Source: an uncultured Erysipelotrichaceae bacterium
GTDB taxonomy: Bacteria; Bacillota_I; Bacilli_A; Erysipelotrichales; Erysipelotrichaceae
NCBI GenBank assembly: GCA_937893115.1
Contig: CALBGK010000082.1
Coordinates: 1 to 6,997, forward strand
Length of the DNA: 6,997 bases
Direction of reading: 5' to 3'
Shown one piece after another: positions 1 to 5,033 of this stretch. The position numbers and the translations under genes were made by a program. How positions within the stretch are numbered: position 1 is the stretch's first letter; every line of letters starts with the position of its first letter. The notes beneath the pieces are model-generated. The model made no database searches. It worked only from the letters and a program-made list of their open reading frames with translations, and was not told the DNA's origin.

Positions 1-774
1 GAAGATCCGGTTACGGAAGTAAAGGATGGCAGTATCGTCTTTGATAATGTCTCTTTTAAATATAAGAAGGACCAAGAAGTTGATATCTTAGAAGATATCA
101 ATCTCAAGATTGATTCAGGTATGATGGTTGGCATTATTGGTTCAACTGGTAGTGGTAAGTCGACTTTAGTATCGCTTATCTCACGTCTATATGATGTAAG
201 CGAGGGAAGAGTATTGGTCGGCGGAAGAGATGTGCGCGAATATGACTTAGATACTTTGCGCAATGAAGTATCTGTCGTTCTACAAAATAATGTCTTATTT
301 TCAGGCACCATTAAGGAGAATTTAAGATGGGGAGATGAAAATGCCACCGATGAAGAGATTATTAAAGCTAGTAAATTAGCGCAAGCTGATAGCTTTGTGT
401 CTACTTTTGAAGATGGCTATGACACTTATATTGAACAGGGTGGTACTAATGTATCAGGCGGTCAAAGACAACGTCTATGTATCGCTAGAGCTCTGCTTAA
501 AAAACCTAAGGTCTTAATATTAGATGATTCGACCAGTGCAGTAGATACTAAGACCGATGCCCTCATCAGAAAGGCCTTTAAAGAAGAAATTCCAGATACG
601 ACAAAGATTATTATTGCTCAACGTATAACTTCAGTTGAAGATGCTGATTTAATTATTGTCTTAGATGACGGTAAGATTCATGGCCTAGGAACAAGCGAAG
701 AATTATTAAAGACTGACGATATATATCGTGATATATATCGCATACAGAAGGAAGGAGGTAATCTCGGTGAGTAG
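1..774 (+). CDS. ABC exporter half-transporter, ATP-binding domain (5'-truncated), degenerate-site subunit
   Basis: This is the C-terminal 257 residues of a membrane-fused ABC exporter subunit; the reading frame is open from base 1, so the transmembrane domain lies left of the window. Visible in order are an A-loop tyrosine (VSFKY, Tyr at 61-63), Walker A GSTGSGKST (139-165), Q-loop VVLQNN, signature VSGGQ (451-465), Walker B LILDD and the D-loop STSAVD. The residue after the Walker B aspartate, normally the catalytic glutamate, is aspartate (526-528), and the H-loop histidine is glutamine (619-621, IIIAQR). These changes are typical of the non-catalytic partner of heterodimeric exporters such as BmrC/BmrD, LmrC/LmrD and TM287/288, so it should pair with the next gene in the membrane. 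The substrate cannot be read from the sequence; drugs or lipids are usual in this family. The ATG at 121 is internal and is not a start. Confidence 0.95.
   Translation, partial: EDPVTEVKDGSIVFDNVSFKYKKDQEVDILEDINLKIDSGMMVGIIGSTGSGKSTLVSLISRLYDVSEGRVLVGGRDVREYDLDTLRNEVSVVLQNNVLFSGTIKENLRWGDENATDEEIIKASKLAQADSFVSTFEDGYDTYIEQGGTNVSGGQRQRLCIARALLKKPKVLILDDSTSAVDTKTDALIRKAFKEEIPDTTKIIIAQRITSVEDADLIIVLDDGKIHGLGTSEELLKTDDIYRDIYRIQKEGGNLGE
752..758 (+). promoter_or_regulatory. Ribosome binding site deciding the GTG start of the second ABC subunit
   Basis: AAGGAGG lies inside the 3' end of the first ABC gene, 8 bases before a GTG at 767. No comparable site precedes the in-frame ATG at 728 or the in-frame ATG at 821, so this site fixes the start at 767 and implies translational coupling of the two subunits. 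Confidence 0.8.
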
Positions 775-2656
775 AAGAGGAACGACTGTACGCGTTAAAT
801 TAGAAAACGGAAATCTTATCATGAAAAGATTGATTTCTTTTATCTTTGAAAATTATAAAGTACATTGTATCATAACTCTCGTCTTTATCTTTATCAGTTC
901 GACCGCCTCAGTATTAGGATCCTTATTTATCAAAAGTTTAATCGATGACTACATCGTGCCGATGATAGGAGTAGAAAATCCTGATTTTATGCCGCTTATG
1001 CAAGCCTTGTTGATGATGGGAACTATCTATCTCATCGGTGTCATCAGTACCTATGTTTACAATAGGATCTTGTTGACAGTGGCACAGGGAACCTTAAAGA
1101 AGACTAGAGATATGTTATTTGAACACATGGAGAAGCTACCTATTTCTTATTTTGATACGCATGCCCATGGTGATATCATGTCTATTTATACCAATGATAC
1201 GGATACATTGCGCCAACTTATTTCGCAAAGTATTCCTCAACTCATAAGTTCTATCTTGACTATTGTCGGTGTATTAATCTCGATGATAACTATCTCCATA
1301 CCTTTAACTTTAATCGTCTTAGTCATCGTTTTTGTGATTAAGAAGGTATCTTCATATATCATCAATAACAGTAGTACTTATTTCGTTTTGCAACAGAAAA
1401 ATATTGGTAAGGTCAATGCTTATATCGAAGAGATGATGCAAGGTCAGAAAGTTATTAAGGTCTTTACGCATGAAGATAAGGCGATAGAAGAATTTGAAGG
1501 CATTAATGAAGAATTATTCGATAGTGCATATAAGGCTAACTACTATGCCAATATCATGATGCCTATCATGGGCAATCTAGGTTATGTCAATTATGTCATC
1601 TGTGCCATCATTGGTGGACTATTAAGTATCTATACTAATAGTATCAGTATTGGTGGTCTAGGCGCTTTCTTGCAACTTAACCGCTCATTCTCAGCACCTA
1701 TCAATCAAATCTCTCAACAGGTAAATAGTGCTGTCATGGCTTTAGCTGGTGCTGATAGAATCTTTAAGCTATTAGATGAAAAGGTCGAGGTAGATGAGGG
1801 CAAAGTAACATTGGTCAATGCTGAATACGATGAAAGCGGAAATATTGTTGAGGCAAGCAAGCGAACAGGTATGTGGGCATGGAAACATCCGCATCCAGAT
1901 GGCACCATTACCTATGTGAAACTATTAGGTGATGTCCGCTTCAACAATGTCGACTTCGGCTATGTCAAAGATAAGATCATTCTTCATGATATCAACTTAT
2001 TTGCCAAACCAGGCCAAAAGATTGCCTTTGTAGGAGCTACTGGTGCCGGTAAGACCACTATCACTAACCTGATAAATCGTTTCTATGAGATACAAAATGG
2101 TTCTATTACCTATGACGGTATCGATATCAAACTCATCAAGAAGGATGATTTGCGCCGCTCATTAGGTATAGTCTTACAAGATACTCACCTCTTTGAGGGA
2201 ACTATTATGGACAATATCCGCTTTGGTAACTTGGAAGCTAGCGATGAAGAAGTAATCGCTGCAGCTAAATTAGCTAATGCCGATGACTTCATCAGACACT
2301 TGCCAGATGGCTATAACACCATGCTTACAAGTGATGGAGCCAGTTTATCACAAGGCCAAAGACAACTTCTATCTATCGCTAGGGCAGCTTTAAGCAATCC
2401 GCCAGTTTTAATCCTAGATGAAGCTACATCGAGTATCGATACCCATACCGAAGCAGTAGTGCAGAAGGGTATGGATGAACTCATGAAGGGTAGAACAGTC
2501 TTTGTGATAGCCCATCGTCTATCAACTATTCAAAACAGTAATGTCATTATGGTGCTCGACCATGGCGTCATCATTGAAAGAGGCGACCACGAGTCCTTGC
2601 TCAAAGAAAAGAAGACCTACTATCAGTTATATACTGGCGCTTTGGAACTTGATTAA
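767..2656 (+). CDS. ABC exporter half-transporter (TMD-NBD fusion), catalytic subunit of heterodimer
   Basis: This is a complete 629-residue half-transporter. The chosen GTG start overlaps the upstream gene by 8 bases. The N-terminal membrane domain has six hydrophobic helices (about residues 33-57, 80-102, 155-192 as a pair, 265-288 and 292-312). A linker of about 40 residues with the motif TGMWAWKHPH (367-376) follows; I associate this insertion with the BmrD/YfiC-like subunits of Bacillota heterodimers. The ATPase domain has A-loop Tyr399, Walker A GATGAGKTT (423-431), Q-loop Gln471, signature LSQGQ (527-531) instead of LSGGQ, Walker B LILDE with catalytic Glu552, and H-loop His583. So this chain brings the intact catalytic residues and, with VSGGQ of its partner, makes the consensus ATP site; its own LSQGQ faces the partner's defective Walker B. 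Export of a hydrophobic compound is likely, substrate unknown. Confidence 0.95.
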   Translation: MSRRGTTVRVKLENGNLIMKRLISFIFENYKVHCIITLVFIFISSTASVLGSLFIKSLIDDYIVPMIGVENPDFMPLMQALLMMGTIYLIGVISTYVYNRILLTVAQGTLKKTRDMLFEHMEKLPISYFDTHAHGDIMSIYTNDTDTLRQLISQSIPQLISSILTIVGVLISMITISIPLTLIVLVIVFVIKKVSSYIINNSSTYFVLQQKNIGKVNAYIEEMMQGQKVIKVFTHEDKAIEEFEGINEELFDSAYKANYYANIMMPIMGNLGYVNYVICAIIGGLLSIYTNSISIGGLGAFLQLNRSFSAPINQISQQVNSAVMALAGADRIFKLLDEKVEVDEGKVTLVNAEYDESGNIVEASKRTGMWAWKHPHPDGTITYVKLLGDVRFNNVDFGYVKDKIILHDINLFAKPGQKIAFVGATGAGKTTITNLINRFYEIQNGSITYDGIDIKLIKKDDLRRSLGIVLQDTHLFEGTIMDNIRFGNLEASDEEVIAAAKLANADDFIRHLPDGYNTMLTSDGASLSQGQRQLLSIARAALSNPPVLILDEATSSIDTHTEAVVQKGMDELMKGRTVFVIAHRLSTIQNSNVIMVLDHGVIIERGDHESLLKEKKTYYQLYTGALELD

Positions 2657-2660
2657 TACT

Positions 2661-2693
2661 AGGGGCATCCTCAAGATGCCCTTTAATCTTTTA
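2661..2693 (+). terminator. Intrinsic terminator of the ABC exporter operon
   Basis: GGGCATC (2663-2669) pairs perfectly with GATGCCC (2675-2681) around a 5-base loop; a G-T wobble and an A-T pair can extend the stem to 9 bp. A T-rich tail (TTTAATCTTTT) follows. It begins 5 bases after the stop codon, so the exporter unit ends here and the MarR gene is transcribed separately. Confidence 0.88.
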
Positions 2694-2694
2694 G

Positions 2695-2724
2695 TTGACT
2701 TTATTAACCAATTATATATACAAT
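2695..2724 (+). promoter_or_regulatory. Sigma-A-type promoter of the MarR-DegV unit
   Basis: TTGACT (2695-2700) is a 5/6 match to the -35 box. TACAAT (2719-2724) at 18 bases, or TATACA (2717-2722) at 16 bases, serves as the -10 box. It sits directly after the exporter terminator and about 40 bases before the MarR start, which fits an independent promoter. Confidence 0.75.
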
Positions 2725-2725
2725 A

Positions 2726-2746
2726 TGAACAGTTCACTTTATGAAC
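2726..2746 (+). promoter_or_regulatory. Candidate MarR operator: inverted TGAAC/GTTCA half-sites
   Basis: TGAAC (2726-2730) and GTTCA (2732-2736) form a perfect inverted repeat with a 1-base centre. A further TGAAC (2742-2746) forms a second inverted repeat with the same GTTCA across 5 bases. The cluster covers the expected transcription start just after the -10 box, where a bound repressor would block initiation. MarR proteins commonly autoregulate through such palindromes; assigning this one to the adjacent MarR is inference. The 11-bp core is shorter than many MarR sites. Confidence 0.45.
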
Positions 2747-2762
2747 AAGAAAGGAGAGCTTA

Positions 2763-3185
2763 ATGGTTGATTCAAAAAAAGAAGCTATCTTAAAGGCTTG
2801 GTTAGATATGATCATCGCCATTGATTCACAAAGAGTTACTAGTATGTTGCCCTTTAATGAGGCTGTCGTTTGTAACTATTTGAAGAATCATCAAGATGAA
2901 GAGATTACGGCTACAGATTTGTGCAAGATGATGAAGATGCAGAAGTCTTTGATGAATCGTACTTTGAATAGTCTGGAAGAAAAAGAGATTATCAAAAGAG
3001 CTCGTTCAAATAATGACAAACGTAAGATTATTGTCATACTCTGTGATGAAAACAACATCTACCACGCGCAACATCAATTAGTTTTAGACTATGTTGAAGC
3101 TATTGTGAACAATCTTGAAGGATTAGAAGATAGTATCATTCCGATATTTGAATCAGTCACTAAAGCGACAAATTCAATTAAATGA
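2763..3185 (+). CDS. MarR family winged-helix transcriptional regulator
   Basis: A 140-residue protein, the usual MarR length. Residues 1-45 are helical dimerisation sequence. Residues 48-72 (from ITATDLCKMM through LNSLEEK) match the MarR helix-turn-helix, and residues 76-93 (IIKRARSNNDKRKIIVILC) the wing, including the family Asp-x-Arg (D85, R87). The C-terminal helices (from about 100) complete the dimer interface. The start is supported by AAAGGAG 7 bases upstream. It has its own promoter with possible operator half-sites at the start point, suggesting autorepression. Its stop overlaps the DegV start (ATGA), so the two are translated together. Likely targets are its own unit and perhaps the exporter genes upstream; neither is proven by the sequence. 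It has three cysteines (37, 54, 94), which might allow redox sensing, though that is speculative. Confidence 0.88.
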   Translation: MVDSKKEAILKAWLDMIIAIDSQRVTSMLPFNEAVVCNYLKNHQDEEITATDLCKMMKMQKSLMNRTLNSLEEKEIIKRARSNNDKRKIIVILCDENNIYHAQHQLVLDYVEAIVNNLEGLEDSIIPIFESVTKATNSIK

Positions 3186-4018
3186 TTCGTATTGTAACTG
3201 ATAGTACAGCTGATATTCCATCAAAGATGGCTGAGGAGAACGGTATAAGCATAGTGCCGCTAAAAGTTTGCATCAATGATAAGGAGTACTTTGATGGCGT
3301 GACGATAGGAAGAGATGAATTCTATCATCATCTAGTAGATGAGGATGTCTTTCCCAAGACTTCACAACCTACTCCTAATGACTTCTTAGATATCTTTAAT
3401 GATATCAAAGCTAAGGGTGATGAATGCATCTGTATCACTTTATCATCAAGTTTAAGCGGCACTTATCAAAGCGCCTTACTAGCTAAGAAACTTTGTGAGT
3501 ACGATAATATTCATATCATTGATTCACTAAGTGCTACTGGCGGTATGTTACTTTTAGTCCATGAGACAATTAGGCTTATTAAGGATGGAAAAAGTGTCGA
3601 AGAGATAGTAGAAACTATTGAAGCTTTAAAAAATCGTATTCATATTGTTGCGGCCCTAAGCACTCTTGAATATCTTAAAAAAGGTGGAAGAATATCGGCT
3701 GCTACAGCTGCCATCGGTTCTTTAGCTCGCATTAAACCTATCATCACCGTTGATGTAGAGGGGAATGTCGATGTCTTCACTAAGGCCATTGACTTTAATA
3801 AGGCTATCTCGACAGTCATTGAAAATATGACTGATGTCGATACTAACTATCCTATTTATCCTGTCTATACCTATGGTACCGAGAATCTGACTAAGCTATT
3901 AGCTCATCCAGCTTTAAATAAGTATAGCTTTGCAGAGAATGTCCAAGTAGGACCGACGATTGGAACTCATGTCGGACCTGAGGTATTTGGTTTCTGTTAT
4001 ATTGGAAATAATAGATAA
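3182..4018 (+). CDS. DegV family protein (FakB-like fatty-acid-binding protein)
   Basis: A full-length 278-residue DegV protein. Hallmarks in order are VTDSTADIP (5-13), the PKTSQPTP loop (58-65), SSSLSGTYQSA (88-98), LEYLKKGGRI (162-171), and near the C-terminus VGPTIGTHVGP (256-266). Characterised members (FakB) bind a fatty acid and present its carboxylate to the kinase FakA, which makes acyl phosphate for phospholipid synthesis. By analogy Thr60, Ser92 and His263 would hold the carboxylate, and all are present. It is cytosolic, with no signal or membrane segment. No FakA-like gene lies in the window. The ATG shares ATGA with the MarR stop and has no clear ribosome site of its own, so translation probably depends on coupling. 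Which fatty acid it prefers cannot be told. Confidence 0.93.
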   Translation: MIRIVTDSTADIPSKMAEENGISIVPLKVCINDKEYFDGVTIGRDEFYHHLVDEDVFPKTSQPTPNDFLDIFNDIKAKGDECICITLSSSLSGTYQSALLAKKLCEYDNIHIIDSLSATGGMLLLVHETIRLIKDGKSVEEIVETIEALKNRIHIVAALSTLEYLKKGGRISAATAAIGSLARIKPIITVDVEGNVDVFTKAIDFNKAISTVIENMTDVDTNYPIYPVYTYGTENLTKLLAHPALNKYSFAENVQVGPTIGTHVGPEVFGFCYIGNNR

Positions 4019-4020
4019 TG

Positions 4021-4046
4021 AGGCAATTTTGATGATTGCCTTTTTT
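4021..4046 (+). terminator. Intrinsic terminator after the DegV gene
   Basis: AGGCAAT (4021-4027) pairs perfectly with ATTGCCT (4035-4041) around a 7-base loop and runs into six T residues (4041-4046). It starts 3 bases after the DegV stop and closes the MarR-DegV unit. Confidence 0.9.
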
Positions 4047-4057
4047 AATGTTCATAT

Positions 4058-4067
4058 ATGTTAAAAT
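4058..4067 (+). promoter_or_regulatory. Possible extended -10 promoter for the lipoprotein gene
   Basis: The sequence ATGTTAAAAT contains TGTTAAAAT, which fits an extended -10 box (TG-N-TAAAAT, hexamer at 4062-4067). No good -35 box lies at the right distance; the matching position falls in the T-tract of the preceding terminator. A promoter is expected because the lipoprotein gene follows a terminator, but this assignment is weak. Confidence 0.35.
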
Positions 4068-4141
4068 GATAGTAGAAGTAAAGAAATATTATTAATAATC
4101 TACTTATTTAAGGCTCTTAGCTATCAGAATGGAAGTGTTAA

Positions 4142-4825
4142 ATGATGAAAAGAATAATTCTACTTATGATGATTTTAATGCTTATGGGCTGTACGAGTAA
4201 CGAAATAGAAGAAAGTATAAGCCCGATAGAAGAAACTATACCTTTTGGCTATATTTATAATTACGATGATGGGCCACTAAAAAATGAAATAATTTATGAT
4301 TTAGACTTTGAATATTTAGAATTTCCTTATTTCGCTAATAGGATTGCCTTGCCGACTATTGGTGAGTTTTGTAAGGAACCATTGTCTTCACAGCCTGAAA
4401 TAGCTTGTGAGGTACTAGTTGATGAAATATATTATTATGATATAAATGCCATCCTAGCTAATATCAGTGATGATATGTATGTAAGTGAATTGGATCATGG
4501 ATATGATGTGGGCAAGAATGTTCATTATCAAGATAGTGATTTCTATAAAATGGTAGAAGGAAAAGAGATCATCCCTATTCCATCAATTTATTCAGAATTA
4601 AGCCCACATTTTAGAACGACATTATATGGCTTTAATACCGATGATATTCCATATTATGAGATTTCAAATATATTCGAGTTAAAGACATCCAATTGGTATA
4701 ATCTAAATCTGAGCTATATCGAAATAGATGAGGCTTACCTCATTCAAGTAGAATACCACCATAACTATTATCCAAGCTTGAGTAATCATTCACCAGTAAA
4801 GGCATATGGATATATTCTAAAATGA
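4142..4825 (+). CDS. Predicted lipoprotein of unknown function
   Basis: A 227-residue protein that I do not recognise. The N-terminus is a lipoprotein signal: Lys3-Arg4, a hydrophobic run from residue 5 to 15, and a lipobox L-M-G-C with Cys17 as the lipidated residue, so the mature 211-residue protein should sit on the outer face of the membrane. The mature part is acidic and very tyrosine-rich (25 Tyr in 227, including YYY at 97-99), with no further membrane helix. Two other cysteines (77 and 89) are close enough for a disulfide. Start: ATG at 4142 or 4145 (both give M-K-R), with a modest GGAAG 6 bases upstream of 4142. Ile codons are often ATA (11 of 28), unlike the neighbouring mgtE where ATA is rare, which may point to a fast-evolving or acquired gene. 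The coding frame ends TGA TAA TAA. It stands alone between two terminators, so context gives no function. Confidence 0.8.
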   Translation: MMKRIILLMMILMLMGCTSNEIEESISPIEETIPFGYIYNYDDGPLKNEIIYDLDFEYLEFPYFANRIALPTIGEFCKEPLSSQPEIACEVLVDEIYYYDINAILANISDDMYVSELDHGYDVGKNVHYQDSDFYKMVEGKEIIPIPSIYSELSPHFRTTLYGFNTDDIPYYEISNIFELKTSNWYNLNLSYIEIDEAYLIQVEYHHNYYPSLSNHSPVKAYGYILK

Positions 4826-4838
4826 TAATAAGTACTTC

Positions 4839-4863
4839 AGCTCCCTAAAGACCGGGAGCTTTT
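4839..4863 (+). terminator. Intrinsic terminator after the lipoprotein gene
   Basis: AGCTCCC (4839-4845) pairs perfectly with GGGAGCT (4854-4860) around an 8-base loop, followed by a short T run (4860-4863). The stem is GC-rich but the T tail is short, so termination may be only moderately efficient. Confidence 0.78.
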
Positions 4864-4888
4864 ATGTTAAAAATTATAGTGATTTCAA

Positions 4889-4917
4889 TTGACATTTTTT
4901 CAAAAGGCTTTTATATT
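4889..4917 (+). promoter_or_regulatory. Strong sigma-A-type promoter of the mgtE unit
   Basis: TTGACA (4889-4894) is a perfect -35 box, followed by a 17-base spacer and TATATT (4912-4917), a 5/6 match to the -10 box. Transcription should start around 4923-4925, giving a leader of about 110 bases before mgtE. The leader RNA would begin almost at the ribosome site of the small leader ORF. Confidence 0.85.
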
Positions 4918-4923
4918 TACCGT

Positions 4924-5030
4924 GGGAGGTGACATTATGGAAGACTGTAGTAATAACTCTGCAAATCCTTTGGGACGAAGTAATGTCACAAACGATTTGT
5001 CATTTTAGTTTTTAAAAAACGGAGGTGACT
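4924..5030 (+). promoter_or_regulatory. Candidate structured mgtE leader (cis-regulatory RNA)
   Basis: The transcribed leader contains a perfect 9-bp long-range inverted repeat: GTGACATTA (4929-4937) with TAATGTCAC (4981-4989), enclosing 43 bases. This stem would cover part of the leader ORF's ribosome site and the first base of its start codon. The right arm can instead take part in a weaker hairpin, ACAAA (4988-4992) with TTTGT (4996-5000), optionally extended by AATG/CATT, followed by TTTTAGTTTTT. Its GTCAC (4985-4989) can also pair with GTGAC (5025-5029) within the mgtE ribosome site. The arms are thus mutually exclusive, as in attenuators and riboswitches. I do not find the M-box (ykoK) core that often precedes mgtE. 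The helices are seen in the sequence; switching and any Mg2+ response are inference. Confidence 0.5.
4937..5008 (+). CDS. Putative 23-residue leader peptide upstream of mgtE
   Basis: A 23-codon ORF starts at ATG 4937, 7 bases after a near-perfect ribosome site (GGGAGGT, 4924-4930), and ends at TAG 5006-5008, 12 bases before the mgtE ribosome site. The peptide begins MEDCSNN, contains ANPLGR in the middle and ends NDLSF. It has five Asn and four Ser, no signal peptide and no membrane segment. The first nine bases of the ribosome site (GGAGGTGAC) are repeated exactly before mgtE, and a ribosome finishing the ORF would stop just short of that second site, so coupling is plausible. Its start is partly enclosed in the 9-bp leader stem. 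A regulatory role resembling E. coli MgtL, whose peptide also starts with acidic and proline residues, is an analogy, not homology. The frame could also be a by-product of RNA structure. Confidence 0.45.
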   Translation: MEDCSNNSANPLGRSNVTNDLSF

Positions 5031-5033
5031 TAA

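Noticed and set aside
728..766. ATG at 728 as start of the second ABC subunit
   Set aside because: It lies deep in the preceding gene without a ribosome site, whereas the GTG at 767 has an ideal AAGGAGG at 8 bases.
1714..1908. Minus-strand ORF inside the second ABC subunit, and similar antisense ORFs at 2627-2821, 5927-6151 and 6549-6740
   Set aside because: All are shadows of well-supported genes or cross terminators and promoters, with no ribosome sites or recognisable protein features.
2541..2744. Plus-strand ORF of 67 codons across the end of the ABC gene
   Set aside because: It runs out of frame through the ABC gene, then through a terminator and a promoter; no ribosome site or protein signature.
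3183..4825. TGA recoded as tryptophan (mycoplasma-type code)
   Set aside because: TGA ends both the MarR and lipoprotein genes, the latter followed at once by TAA TAA, and tryptophans are TGG elsewhere.
4961..4980. Faint likeness to part of a c-di-GMP-I riboswitch (GCAAA..CC and GGGACG)
   Set aside because: Only two short motifs resemble it; the second helix and tetraloop-receptor parts are absent and the length is too short.
4924..5033. M-box (ykoK) magnesium riboswitch before mgtE
   Set aside because: The leader is only about 110 bases and I do not see the conserved M-box core (for example GGTGAGGCTCC-like sequence); a covariance search would be decisive.
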